A stretch of DNA of 64,000 nucleotides, taken from positions 806,001 to 870,000 of the forward strand of contig NZ_JACYFU010000002.1 in assembly GCF_014837245.1 (NCBI RefSeq), in the 5' to 3' direction. A model generated the notes under the pieces. It had not been told where the DNA came from. It worked only from the letters and a program-made list of their open reading frames with translations, and made no database searches. Of this stretch, positions 8,622 through 17,359 are shown piece by piece. Source of the stretch: Devosia oryzisoli. GTDB lineage: Bacteria; Pseudomonadota; Alphaproteobacteria; Rhizobiales; Devosiaceae. Both the position numbers and the translations under genes were made by a program. How positions within the stretch are numbered: position 1 is the stretch's first letter; every line of letters starts with the position of its first letter.

Positions 8622-9494
8622 ATGGCGTTCCGGATTGGAGGCTACGGCATCGACTACACTGGCGATCCTGATGCCTATGCCAACGCTCATGTCGCTTTCG
8701 GTTATAACGCTGCCTATGTGCCCAACATCAACATTGAAAGTCGCGACGAGATAGATGCGCTGGTTCGGGCAATGGCGGCCGCCGACGTCGTGATCGCCGA
8801 AGGTGGCGCGTGGCGCAATCTGATCGCGCATGACGAGGCAACGCGTAAGGACAATCTGGACTATGCGGTCCATCAACTGGCGCTGGCCGATGAACTAGGG
8901 GCAAGGTCCTGCGTAGCCTTTCATGGCACTGCAGGCCATGCTGGTGACGCATGGAAACTCAGCGACAATTACGACTATGGTCCTCACCCGGACAATCAGA
9001 CCGATGCCGGATTTGATAGAGCGGTCGAGACCGCGCGCTACATAATCGATGCCGTCAAGCCGAAGCGGGCGAAGTTCTCTCTTGAAATGGTGCCGTGGCT
9101 GGTGACCGACACCGCGCAAAATTATCTCAAGCTCCTCAAGGCGATCGACCGGCCCGCGTTCGGTGCCCATATAGACGCCGTCAACATGGTCATCACGCCG
9201 CGTCTTTATTTCAACACCGGCCGCATGATCCGGGAGGCTTTCGAACTCTTGGGGCCATGGGTCGTCTCCTGCCACGCCAAGGACATTGTCATGCAAGGCG
9301 GGCCGGGGACGGTTTCGTTCCACATCGACGAGGTGCCGCCCGGCCAGGGAAACCTTGACTATGGCGCCTATGTCAGCGAAATCCACCGTCTCGGACGGGA
9401 CGTCCCGCTCATGCTCGAGCACTTCGATGTCCCTGGCTATCGCAGGGGGCTCGCGCATATTCGCTCGGTCATCCATGAACTCGGGATCGAGTGA
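8622..9494 (+). CDS. Sugar phosphate isomerase/epimerase-like TIM barrel protein
   Basis: A 290-aa protein of the xylose isomerase-like TIM barrel / AP endonuclease 2 superfamily, which isomerises or epimerises sugars and inositols using a divalent metal. Likely metal-binding positions are the Glu of LEMVPW, the Asp/His of FGAHIDAVNM, the His of VVSCHAKDI and the Glu of LMLEHFD. There is no signal peptide, so it is cytoplasmic. It stands alone between the importer and nadE, so its substrate is not indicated by neighbours. The start at 8622 has GGAGG upstream (GATGGAGGCAGAAAATG). Confidence 0.8.
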   Translation: MAFRIGGYGIDYTGDPDAYANAHVAFGYNAAYVPNINIESRDEIDALVRAMAAADVVIAEGGAWRNLIAHDEATRKDNLDYAVHQLALADELGARSCVAFHGTAGHAGDAWKLSDNYDYGPHPDNQTDAGFDRAVETARYIIDAVKPKRAKFSLEMVPWLVTDTAQNYLKLLKAIDRPAFGAHIDAVNMVITPRLYFNTGRMIREAFELLGPWVVSCHAKDIVMQGGPGTVSFHIDEVPPGQGNLDYGAYVSEIHRLGRDVPLMLEHFDVPGYRRGLAHIRSVIHELGIE

Positions 9495-9709
9495 ACGTCC
9501 GAAAAAATGGCGGTCCATCCGTGCGGAAGAACATCCCCGCACCTTTGTCTGCGCTCAGACCCCCACGGTCGGAGCTCCGCAGCCAACCACCCGCCATCCG
9601 CAATTTGTTGCTGACTTAACCGGGTTGCGTTCGAACCGCTCCCAGGAAGCGCGCCCAACTGGCAACGCTTCCAGGGTCGTGGCATTAACTGCAGGCACTG
9701 GAGGACCTT

Positions 9710-10525
9710 ATGACCACACAGCAGGACATCATCGCCGCCCTTGGTGTGGCACCGAAGTTCGACGCCCGGCAGGAAACGAAGCGCCGCGTGGACTTCCTTA
9801 AGGGCTATCTCTCAAACTCTGGCATGAAGACATACGTCCTCGGCATCAGCGGCGGCATCGACTCGACAACTGCCGCCATGCTCGCTCAACAGGCCGTGCG
9901 CGAGCTGCGCGAGGAAGGGCGGGATACGCAGTTCGTGGCCGTCCGCCTGCCGTACGGTGTTCAGGCCGATGAACATGACGCACAGGCCGCCCTGACGGCG
10001 ATCGGCCCCGACCGAGTCTTCACGGTCGACATCAAACCTGCAGCCGACGCCATGTGGCAACAGATCAAGGCCGCCGGCTTTGTGCCAACAGATACGGCGC
10101 AGGAAGATTTTCTCCTGGGCAACGTCAAGGCGCGGCAGCGCATGATTGCACAATTCGCCCTGGCTGGTGGATTGAAGGGGCTGGTCATCGGCACCGACCA
10201 CGCAGCGGAAGCAGTGATGGGATTCTTCACCAAGTTCGGCGACGGCGCCGCAGATATCCTCCCCCTTGCCGGCCTCAACAAGCGCCGGGTCAGGGCCATC
10301 GCCAACCACCTGGGAGTTCCCGGTGCGCTGGTCAGCAAGGTGCCGACAGCCGACCTTGAAGACAACGCGCCGCTCCGGCCCGACGAGGACGCCTATGGCG
10401 TCACCTACGACGAGATCGATGACTTTCTTGAGGGCAAGCAGGTCAGCGCCGTGGGGCGCGATCGGATCATGCAGGCCTACGGTAAATCGGCGCACAAGCG
10501 AGAGCTGCCCGTAGCCGGCAGTTGA
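9710..10525 (+). CDS. nadE: Ammonia-dependent NAD+ synthetase NadE
   Basis: A 271-aa enzyme that makes NAD+ from deamido-NAD+, ATP and ammonia. The PP-loop GISGGIDSTTAAM (about residues 44-56) is the ATP pyrophosphatase signature. LKGLVIGTDHAAEAVMGFFTKFGDGAADILPLAGLNKR is the NadE family core. The length fits the short ammonia-dependent class, because the N-terminal nitrilase domain of glutamine-dependent enzymes is absent. A GGAGG ribosome site lies 8 bases before the ATG. Confidence 0.95.
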   Translation: MTTQQDIIAALGVAPKFDARQETKRRVDFLKGYLSNSGMKTYVLGISGGIDSTTAAMLAQQAVRELREEGRDTQFVAVRLPYGVQADEHDAQAALTAIGPDRVFTVDIKPAADAMWQQIKAAGFVPTDTAQEDFLLGNVKARQRMIAQFALAGGLKGLVIGTDHAAEAVMGFFTKFGDGAADILPLAGLNKRRVRAIANHLGVPGALVSKVPTADLEDNAPLRPDEDAYGVTYDEIDDFLEGKQVSAVGRDRIMQAYGKSAHKRELPVAGS

Positions 10526-10539
10526 CCTGGTCTTGTTGC

Positions 10540-10557
10540 CGGTCCGGTTCGGGACCG
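10540..10557. terminator. Possible bidirectional terminator between convergent genes
   Basis: CGGTCC-GGTTCG-GGACCG forms a perfect 6-bp stem 15 bases after the nadE stop, in the gap between convergent nadE and the esterase gene. There is no T tract on either side, so an intrinsic terminator is uncertain. Confidence 0.35.
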
Positions 10558-10663
10558 TACTGCCGTCACTTGGTGCTTGAGAATCTTCTTAGGCTTCCAA
10601 CACTTCGCCCGGCGGCGGGCGCGCTCAGTTCCTACGACGCTTCGCGGGGATTGCCCTGAAGAC

Positions 10664-11308
10664 TCAGGGCTCCACCTGCTGGACCAATTCCTTCACAGCT
10701 GGCATCAAACCGGCGACGATCACGGCAACACCGTCGGCGTTTGGATGGAGGCCGTCGGGCTGGTTCAACTCGGGGTTCAGCGCCACGCCTTCCAGGAAAA
10801 ACGGGTAAAGCAAGGCTCCATGCTCCTGCGCCAACTCGGGATAGATGGCATCGAATTGCTCCACATAATCGCCACCGAGACCGCGATTGGCCTTCATGCC
10901 CAAGAGCAAAACCGGCACATCGAGCTCATCGAGCCGAGCCATGATCGCCTCGAGGTTTGCGCGGGCTTTGGCCGGTGGACGCCCCTGCAGCATATCGTTG
11001 GCGCCGAGCCCGAGGATAACGGCATCCGGCCTGTCGGCCAAAGTCCAGTCGAGCCGAGCCAAGCCGCCCGCCGTGGTGTCACCCGAAACACTGGCGTTGA
11101 CCAGATCGGCATCCACACCCCGTGCGTTCATCGCAGCCTGCAACTGACCCATAAAGCTCTGGTCGGCGGGAAGGCCCAGTCCCGCCAGCAGTGAATCGCC
11201 GTAGAGAAGAATTCTGGGGGCATTGGCCAGCGCTGGCTGGGTCAATGCCGAGGCCGTGCAGAGCAACACCATTGCGCAGACCGCGCGCTGCCACCATCTT
11301 GTCTTCAA
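10664..11308 (-). CDS. Arylesterase / lysophospholipase L1, SGNH family (TesA-like)
   Basis: A 214-aa periplasmic GDSL hydrolase. A signal peptide (about residues 1-29, ending ALTQPALANA) is followed by block I YGDSLLAGLGL with the catalytic Ser. Block II is the Gly of SGDTTAGG, block III the Asn of GLGANDM, and block V DGLHPNADG holds the Asp/His pair. The TTG start at 11308 is supported by AGGA 5 bases upstream and by the positively charged signal-peptide N-terminus it provides. The next in-frame ATG (11272) would lose those charges. It is divergent from an ABC ATPase and permease, the arrangement known for tesA and ybbA-ybbP. Confidence 0.88.
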   Translation of the reverse strand: MKTRWWQRAVCAMVLLCTASALTQPALANAPRILLYGDSLLAGLGLPADQSFMGQLQAAMNARGVDADLVNASVSGDTTAGGLARLDWTLADRPDAVILGLGANDMLQGRPPAKARANLEAIMARLDELDVPVLLLGMKANRGLGGDYVEQFDAIYPELAQEHGALLYPFFLEGVALNPELNQPDGLHPNADGVAVIVAGLMPAVKELVQQVEP

Positions 11309-11352
11309 CGGATCCTGCCCCTCAATCGTTTCGACACTTCCCCGCCATCCCT

Positions 11353-12051
11353 ATGATCGACACCATCGCCCGCACACAGCACATGAACCTGCACCTTATG
11401 TCCGGTGGCAGCGGGCTTCATATCCTCAAGTCCATCACGTTTGCGATAAAGCCAGGCGAGGTGATTTCGGTGGTGGGGCCATCGGGCAGCGGCAAGACCA
11501 GCCTGCTCATGGTGCTCGGTGGCCTCGAAAAAGCCAGTGATGGGTTGGTGTCCGTCGGCGGAAAGAACCTTGGCGGGCTCAACGAAGACCAACTTGCCGA
11601 TGTGCGCCGGCAGAATATCGGAATCCTGTTCCAGAACTTCCACCTCATCCCGTCCATGACTGCACTTGAAAACGTCGCGCTTGCGCTCGAAATCGCTTTC
11701 GACGACCTTCCTTTAGCCGAGATCAGGGCACGCGCACGGTCGGCGCTCGCCGAGGTGGGACTGTCCGAGCGGGAGACTCACCTTCCCAGCGCCCTTTCGG
11801 GTGGCGAACAACAACGGGTAGGCCTGGCCCGGGCGATCGTGACCCGCCCCAGGCTTCTTCTGGCCGACGAACCGACAGGCAACCTGGACCAACAGACCGC
11901 AGCATCTGCCATTGACCTTTTATTCGGTCTTGCCCGCCGCAACACCATGGCGGTGCTGCTGATTACGCACGACAATGGCCTCGCCATGCGCGCCGATCGC
12001 CGCATGCAATTGGATCGTGGTGAATTGCGCGAAGTGGAAGCGGGCGGTTGA
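11353..12051 (+). CDS. ABC transporter ATP-binding protein, LolD/YbbA type
   Basis: A 232-aa MacB/LolD-class ATPase. Walker A is GPSGSGKTS (about residues 44-52), the signature is LSGGEQQRVGLARAI and Walker B is LLLADEPTGNLD. The start at 11353 puts the N-terminus at the family position. The stop overlaps the permease start by one base. In enterobacteria the homologous YbbA-YbbP pair sits beside TesA, exactly as here. Its cargo remains unestablished. Confidence 0.88.
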   Translation: MIDTIARTQHMNLHLMSGGSGLHILKSITFAIKPGEVISVVGPSGSGKTSLLMVLGGLEKASDGLVSVGGKNLGGLNEDQLADVRRQNIGILFQNFHLIPSMTALENVALALEIAFDDLPLAEIRARARSALAEVGLSERETHLPSALSGGEQQRVGLARAIVTRPRLLLADEPTGNLDQQTAASAIDLLFGLARRNTMAVLLITHDNGLAMRADRRMQLDRGELREVEAGG

Positions 12052-14597
12052 TGAGACGCCTCGGGGGCTGGTTGCGCGTCGCACTGATTGACCTGCGCGG
12101 CGGTGCGCGCCGGTTCGTCATTCTTGTCGCGTGTCTCGCCTTGGGTGTGGCCGCCATCGGCACCGTCAGTGCGGTTCGCAGCAGCGTAGAAGCTGCCATC
12201 GAAGGGGATGCCCGCCTCCTCCTGGGAGGCGACCTCGAACTACGCTCCCTGCGCAGCGACATAGGCGAGGAAGTGGTCACTGCGCTCGACAGGTTGGGAC
12301 CTGTCAGCCGCGAGGTGAACCTCAACGCCCAAGCCGCAGCCAATGGCAAGACAGCGTTCCTGTCGCTTCGCGCCGTCACCAGCGCCTATCCGCTGGTGGG
12401 GCAGGTCGGCCTTGCGGCAGGCTCGCCGCGCGGGAACATTTCCGACCTTCTGGCCAACCAGAACGGTCGCTTCGGCTTGCTCCTCTCCCACCAGGCGGCG
12501 CTGCGGCTGGATGCGGACGTGGGCGCGACTGTCCGTGTCGGCACTCTCGATGTCGAGTTGCGCGGAATCATCGAGGCGCTGCCCGATCAGGCGACGGCGG
12601 GCTTTCAGCTCGGCGCCCCCGCCCTCATCTCCAGCGCTGCCCTGGCACCGGCGGGCCTGCGCGAGGAGGGGGTGCTCAGCCAGTTCCGGTACAAGGTCTT
12701 GCTGCCGGACGGCAATTTCGAGGCTGCGCGCGGGGCATTGGAGAACGCTTTCCCGAATGAGGACTGGCAGGTTCGCTCGCCTCGAGAGGCGACGGCGACG
12801 ATCTCGCGGTTCATCGGGGTTTTCGGGAATTTCCTGCTGCTGGTCTCCCTTTCATCCATGGTCGTGGGTGGCCTCGGCGCGGCCAATGCCGTAGCCGCCT
12901 ATATCGGCGAGCGTCAGGGGGCGATTGCGACCATGCGGTCCCTTGGCGCCAAGGGCAGCCGCATACTGTTCCACTTTCTTGTGCAGATCGCTCTTCTCTC
13001 CCTGGTTGCGATTGCGATCGGACTGGCCCTGGTGGCCGCGGCGAGCCTGGTGCTGCTGCCTTTGCTCTCGAGCCTGATCGGCATCGACCTGCCGCCGACA
13101 CTGGACTTCCAAGCCATGCTGGCCGCCGCCGCGATCGGCCTGGTCACCGCGCTGACCTTCTCCTGGATCCCGCTGTTGCAGGCGCGATCCATTCGCCCGG
13201 CGCAACTCTTCCGCGCGGGATCGAGCAGCGCGATGGAGCGGCTGGCCTGGCGCAGACTGGCCGCCCCTTCCGCCATAGGACCGCTCCTTTTGGGGCTCGC
13301 GGCACTGTTCGGCCTGACTCTCCTCATCGCCAATGATGCTCGACTGGTGGCGATCTATTTCGCGGCGACGCTGGTGGCCCTTGCCCTGTTGCGCCTCTCA
13401 GCCGGCCTGCTGCTGTACGGTCTGTCGAACGCGCCAGTCCCAAGGCTGCGCCTCCTGCGGTTGGCGGTGTCGGCCATTATCCGCCCCAGCGCACCAACCA
13501 CCACCGTTCTCGTGTCGATGGGCATGGGGTTGTCGCTGCTTCTGCTCATCGTTACCACCCAGTCGAACATCAATGACCAGATAGCCACTCAAGTCAGCGA
13601 CGGGGCTCCCGACTTCGTGGTGCTGGACATGGACCGCGACACGACAGGCGCTCTGGAGGCCCTCGTTGCCGGGTCGCGGCAGGTCACGACGCTGACAACA
13701 AATCCCATGTTGCGTGGCGTCATCACGGAGATAAACGGAGCGCCGGCGCCCTCGAGCGAGGACGTGCCGCGCGGTCTTGCAGACCTGTTCCGCGGCGATA
13801 CGGCTCTCACCTGGTCTTCAGAGGTCCCGCCCGGCACCGTGCTCGAGGAGGGCAAATGGTGGCCGGCCGATTATTCCGGAGACCCACTGGTCTCTCTCAG
13901 CACGGACATGCGGGACGGGCTGCAGCTCGCATTGGGCGACACCATCACCCTCACCATCGCCGGGCGGCCGCTGACGATGACCGTCGCAAGCTTTCGCACC
14001 ATCGACTGGCGCAGCCCCACCTTCAACTTCCGGATCATTGTCTCCCCTGGCGTGGTCGAGAGTGCGCCGCAATCCTATTTCGGCACCATCACGACCTCGC
14101 CGGGGGCGGCAGCGAGCGTTGAAGCTGGCCTGATCGCTGCCCTTCCGAATTTGACCTTCGTCCCCGTGGGAGAGGCCCTGGCCCGCGTGCAGTCCGTATT
14201 TGACGGGTTGGTCGACGCAATTGCCGCTGTCAGCGCTACCGCCGTCATCTCGGGGGTGTTGGTACTGGCCGGTGCCCTTAGCGTTGGCCGTCACCAGCGC
14301 GAGGCCGATGCCGTTGTGATGAAAGTAATGGGAGCGCGGCGTGGCTTCGTGCTCAGAGCATTCCTGGTGGAGTATGCGCTCCTCGGAGTCATCGCGGCAC
14401 TCCTGTCAGCCGCGATTGCCCTTGCTGGCTCCTGGGCCGCGAGCTCCTTCCTGCTCGACATCCCCTTTGCCGTACAAGCACTGCAAATCGTCTCGCTCGC
14501 CGGAGCCATAGTCATCGTCACAATGGCGACAGCGGCCGCCACGACTTGGTCTGCCATGTCTGCACGACCTGCAGAGCGGCTCCGAGAGGATGGCTGA
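12051..14597 (+). CDS. FtsX-like ABC permease (YbbP family)
   Basis: An 848-aa integral membrane protein of the MacB/FtsX permease class. It has an N-terminal helix (RRFVILVACLALGVAAIGTVSAV) and a large extracytoplasmic domain. A first FtsX core follows near residues 255-370, then additional central helices (about 405-470), a second extracytoplasmic domain and a second FtsX core (about 725-840). The length matches YbbP. The ATG at 12051 is preferred over the TTG at 12048 because it forms the overlap with the ATPase stop. With the ATPase it probably works on envelope lipids or lipoproteins. That role is inferred. Confidence 0.88.
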   Translation: MRRLGGWLRVALIDLRGGARRFVILVACLALGVAAIGTVSAVRSSVEAAIEGDARLLLGGDLELRSLRSDIGEEVVTALDRLGPVSREVNLNAQAAANGKTAFLSLRAVTSAYPLVGQVGLAAGSPRGNISDLLANQNGRFGLLLSHQAALRLDADVGATVRVGTLDVELRGIIEALPDQATAGFQLGAPALISSAALAPAGLREEGVLSQFRYKVLLPDGNFEAARGALENAFPNEDWQVRSPREATATISRFIGVFGNFLLLVSLSSMVVGGLGAANAVAAYIGERQGAIATMRSLGAKGSRILFHFLVQIALLSLVAIAIGLALVAAASLVLLPLLSSLIGIDLPPTLDFQAMLAAAAIGLVTALTFSWIPLLQARSIRPAQLFRAGSSSAMERLAWRRLAAPSAIGPLLLGLAALFGLTLLIANDARLVAIYFAATLVALALLRLSAGLLLYGLSNAPVPRLRLLRLAVSAIIRPSAPTTTVLVSMGMGLSLLLLIVTTQSNINDQIATQVSDGAPDFVVLDMDRDTTGALEALVAGSRQVTTLTTNPMLRGVITEINGAPAPSSEDVPRGLADLFRGDTALTWSSEVPPGTVLEEGKWWPADYSGDPLVSLSTDMRDGLQLALGDTITLTIAGRPLTMTVASFRTIDWRSPTFNFRIIVSPGVVESAPQSYFGTITTSPGAAASVEAGLIAALPNLTFVPVGEALARVQSVFDGLVDAIAAVSATAVISGVLVLAGALSVGRHQREADAVVMKVMGARRGFVLRAFLVEYALLGVIAALLSAAIALAGSWAASSFLLDIPFAVQALQIVSLAGAIVIVTMATAAATTWSAMSARPAERLREDG

Positions 14598-14713
14598 AGC
14601 GAGGCAGCAGGGCAACCATGGGTCGGGAGGGGTCGACGACTGCGAGCGGTATTATCTCATCCGTTATCGATCATTTCCCTCGCCGGCCGGACCTCTCCCG
14701 AAGCCGAACGGCC

Positions 14714-14750
14714 CGATCGAGCCTGTCATGGACAGGCGGCGCCCATCATC
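14714..14750. repeat. Dispersed repeat, copy 1
   Basis: This 37-base block reads CGATCGAGCCTGTCATGGAC and continues. It matches the block at 56056-56092 at 32 of 37 positions. Both copies lie in gene-free DNA after an operon. The repeat may extend further with lower similarity. It looks like a non-coding dispersed element. Confidence 0.5.
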
Positions 14751-15259
14751 AACGACGCGCCGCATCCGCCGCGATCGGCGGCCCCGGGCCCAGGGTTCCC
14801 AACCGTCGATCCAGCCCGCGCCTTCCTCCCTACCCCTTGGCGGCTATTGTCAACGCCCCTCCCCGCTCCTCGGCCCCACCGGTCGTGCGACCCCACCCGA
14901 CCTGGTTGACAGGCCGCATTGCCGCAGAAAGGCTAACGGTCAAGTGTCTCCCCTGGCTGACGTGACAGCCCTTCCTTTTTTGCAACTGAGCTTGGCGAAG
15001 ATGAACCGGCCCCCGGTAATCCTGAGATCACCCGGACACAGGCACCAACCCTCATGAACTGGTGAGAAGATGAACGGGTCACTCGCTTCCTGAGCGATAC
15101 AAGAAGTGGTTCGCGTGCATCAAACAGGCCGTTGATCGAAGCCAGACGCCGATCCTGCCCCACCTTCGATGGTCATGACGTTCCGGCGGCCCAGCCGGCC
15201 GCAACAGCTTTTCGTGGATGGCCGGGCGAACAAGCGCCCGTAGCGGATGTTGCGGGAAA

Positions 15260-15530
15260 TCAGACGACGAGCAGAGGCGATCCGCTGCGGACGTTGTCAT
15301 AGAGGTGGATGACATCGTGAGGCAGAAGGCGCACGCATCCGCTCGAGATCCCTCCAGATCGATCGCCTTTCGAGGATCACGCACGTCCTCACCGGGTGAT
15401 CCAATCCTCCGACGCGGGCATGGGGGTGGCGACAAAGCAATGAGGATGCCGGCGAGCGATAGGAACCCATGGTGCCATGGTGGCGCCGGTCTTGGCGCAG
15501 ATGGTCTATCCGTGGGGCTGCAAGCGCCAT
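15260..15530 (-). pseudogene. L,D-transpeptidase (YkuD) pseudogene, 3' end
   Basis: Read on the - strand, the codons ending at TGA 15262-15260 give ISSGCVRLLPHDVIHLYD and then NVRSGSPLLVV. This is the catalytic Cys motif (S-x-GC-x-R) and C-terminus of a YkuD-family L,D-transpeptidase, which makes 3-3 crosslinks in peptidoglycan or attaches proteins to it. Upstream, SIWRDL appears in another frame where the family has SIGRDL, showing at least one frameshift at about 15347. Further upstream the reading becomes unrecognisable. Only the last 30 or so residues are clear. The N-terminal boundary is approximate. Confidence 0.65.
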
Positions 15531-15827
15531 AGCCGTACCTCCGGTTTGCGTCGATGCGCGGGTTAGCTTGCTTGCACAACAGGTGGTGGCCGAACGGCCG
15601 AGCCGGCTTCGCCTTGCCTGCTTGACTTTAGTTTATTGCGATTTACCTTACGGCCATGAGCCCCACCCTATCCATTTTCGCCGCGTTTTCGCGCCGGACT
15701 ATTCCGGTCGAGGGATATCTGCCCTAGACCGCCCGGATCGGCGCGGTTTAGGGAGGGTAATGCTTTTCATTTCAGTCACCCTATCGGTTCTATTGGACCG
15801 CTCAGTCGCCCTAGCGCGGAGAAACCC

Positions 15828-16226
15828 ATGCGCAACCTGCGTCCGCAGATCGTCCTCGCACAATCCGAACACCGCCAGCTTCTGGCCATGGCTGCTGCAG
15901 GTTCTTCGGCTGCAGCAGAGAGCCTGCTTGATGAAATGGAGCGTGCTCGAGTGGTTCCCGACACCCAGCTGAACCCGGACATCGTTCGCATGGGGTCGCG
16001 AGTGCAGTATCGCACGGACGATGACAATCGGAAGACCGTCACGTTGGTATGCCCCGCTGATGCCGACATTTCCGAAGGCAAAGTCTCCGTCCTTACGCCG
16101 ATCGGGGCAGCACTGATCGGGCTCAGAACTGGGCAGTCCATCACCTGGGAAGCGCGCGATGGCCGCAAAAACGTCCTGACAGTGCTGTCGGTGATCCAAA
16201 CGACCGGCGCAAGAGCAGAAGCTTAA
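15828..16226 (+). CDS. Rnk/GreA C-terminal domain protein, copy 1
   Basis: A 132-aa protein with the layout of Rnk, a regulator of nucleoside diphosphate kinase that is structurally related to GreA/GreB. A short helical N-terminus (about residues 1-45) is followed by the FKBP-like GreA/B C-terminal domain, seen as VRMGSRVQYRTDD, then KVSVLTPIGAALIGLRTGQSITW and a final strand. The length is close to E. coli Rnk (136 aa). GGAG lies 7 bases before the ATG. It is the first of three divergent paralogues within 2.7 kb. Rnk proteins bind RNA polymerase, so a role in transcription under stress is plausible. Confidence 0.82.
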   Translation: MRNLRPQIVLAQSEHRQLLAMAAAGSSAAAESLLDEMERARVVPDTQLNPDIVRMGSRVQYRTDDDNRKTVTLVCPADADISEGKVSVLTPIGAALIGLRTGQSITWEARDGRKNVLTVLSVIQTTGARAEA

Positions 16227-16275
16227 AATGCAGCAAGTGCACCCAGTTCTCCGGCGCGTCCAAGGAAGGACCTTG

Positions 16276-16311
16276 CCCCTGATCCACTGAGGTTAGCCTC
16301 CGGGTCAGGGG
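16276..16311. terminator. Compound hairpin between the first two Rnk-like genes
   Basis: CCCCTGATCC (16276-16285) pairs with GGGTCAGGGG (16302-16311) with one mismatch. An inner stem GAGG-TTAG-CCTC (16289-16300) fits inside. The structure is strong but is followed by no T run. It may be a terminator, an attenuator or a transcript-end protector, and it lies 35 bases before the second gene's start. Confidence 0.5.
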
Positions 16312-16346
16312 ATCAAGTCATACCGTTCTCGTCCCGGAGACTTCTC

Positions 16347-16844
16347 ATGCAGCCTCAACTTCCTGTCGTGCTGACCATTCACGACTACACTTTGCTTGAA
16401 CATGCAGTTCATGGCCCAGCCGAGCCATTCCCAGGAGGCAGAGCCTTCATATCGGAGAAGCTCTCCCGCGCATCAATCGTGCCGCTTGCCGATCTTCCGG
16501 CCGATGTCGTTATGCTCAGGAGCCGTGTTCGCTACCGCGTCGGCTCCAGTCTTCCCCAAGACCGGACTATCGTATCAGGACCAGACGAGACGATAGACGG
16601 TTCAACTCTCCTGCTCACGTCGCGTCATGGCGCTGCACTGATCGGCGCACGTCTGGGCCAAGCGGTGGCGGCACTTTGTTCAGATGGCTCGACAGAGTTG
16701 CTGCGAATTCTCAGCGTTCGGCACGCTTCTTCTGCCTCTCGACCAAAGCTTGCTCTTGTATCAAGCCGAGAACCATCGCCTGTCCTCGCCACTGTACGTC
16801 AGTTCCATGGCGACGACGACGATCCGGGACCGAGCGCAGCTTGA
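16347..16844 (+). CDS. Rnk/GreA C-terminal domain protein, copy 2
   Basis: A 165-aa paralogue of the first gene. The N-terminus PVVLTIHDYTLLEHAV is followed by a helical linker and the GreA/B C-terminal domain (VMLRSRVRYRVG, then STLLLTSRHGAALIGARLGQAV). A 30-residue acidic tail (QFHGDDDDPGPSAA) extends it beyond Rnk. Identity with copy 1 is low by eye outside the GAALIG-LG-Q core, so the duplication is old or the genes came from separate sources. CGGAG lies 7 bases before the ATG. It converges on the HTH gene, whose stop is 16 bases away. Confidence 0.8.
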   Translation: MQPQLPVVLTIHDYTLLEHAVHGPAEPFPGGRAFISEKLSRASIVPLADLPADVVMLRSRVRYRVGSSLPQDRTIVSGPDETIDGSTLLLTSRHGAALIGARLGQAVAALCSDGSTELLRILSVRHASSASRPKLALVSSREPSPVLATVRQFHGDDDDPGPSAA

Positions 16845-16860
16845 TGCCGCTTGGTCCGCC

Positions 16861-17181
16861 TCACGGAGAGTCGTCGGCCCCGATTGCGCCACCCTCCGAT
16901 TCAAGACGAGTGATCTGTAGGACATCTGTGCGGGAAAACTTCAGGCGTACGCCTGCGCCCATACCCTCGCCCTCTTCGATGACGACGACGCCGTAGTAGT
17001 CGAGAGCCCTGGCAATGGCCACGAGCTGATCGACGTTCGTTACCCTGGCACTCCCGCTGGCTTCCAGATGTTGCATCTCTACGGGGGTCAGACCGGCGAC
17101 AGCAGCGAAGTCGTCTTGAGGCACGCCGACCAAAGCGCGTGCAGCCGCAATCAGTCGACCAGTAATTTTGACTCCGATCAT
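16861..17181 (-). CDS. Small XRE-type helix-turn-helix regulator
   Basis: A 106-aa protein with an N-terminal Cro/CI-like helix-turn-helix: GRLIAAARALVGVPQDDFAAVAGLTPVEMQHLE (about residues 8-40). LVAIARALDYYGVVVIEEGEGMGAGVRLKF follows, a C-terminal strand pair common in small alphaproteobacterial HTH proteins. I chose the ATG at 17181 because GGAG lies 7 bases upstream. An ATG at 17193 would add four residues. It is transcribed divergently from the DUF982 gene across an AT-rich gap and probably regulates itself and/or that neighbour. Confidence 0.7.
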   Translation of the reverse strand: MIGVKITGRLIAAARALVGVPQDDFAAVAGLTPVEMQHLEASGSARVTNVDQLVAIARALDYYGVVVIEEGEGMGAGVRLKFSRTDVLQITRLESEGGAIGADDSP

Positions 17182-17359
17182 CGAATTCTCCATTCAAATC
17201 TCACTGATAAAACGTATATACCGATCACAAATCAAATAACAAGGCATGTGAAGAATAGGCGCCCCTTCTTTTAAACAGATGTCAATTTGTCGCATATACT
17301 TGAATATTATTCTTCCGTGGCCATTTCTTTTGATAGAAAGAAAAATAGGAGATAGGGGC
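17182..17359. promoter_or_regulatory. AT-rich divergent promoter region
   Basis: This 178-base gap between the HTH gene and the DUF982 gene is strikingly AT-rich against a GC-rich background, for example ATATACTTGAATATTATTC near 17293-17311. It must hold divergent promoters for both genes and probably the operator of the HTH protein. Exact boxes cannot be assigned. Confidence 0.45.

Larger units (their letters stand above)
14598..15827. other. Decayed intergenic region
   Basis: About 1.2 kb with no intact gene. It contains one copy of a dispersed repeat (14714-14750) and the 3' end of an L,D-transpeptidase gene on the - strand (15260-15530). No further protein family could be recognised in the rest in any frame. 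TTGACT at 15622-15627 could be the -35 box for the following Rnk-like gene, but its -10 box is poor. Confidence 0.55.

Noticed and set aside
15079..15579. A 166-codon - strand frame in the 15-kb gap
   Set aside because: The real signal is an L,D-transpeptidase C-terminus in a different frame, broken by shifts. This frame has no family match.
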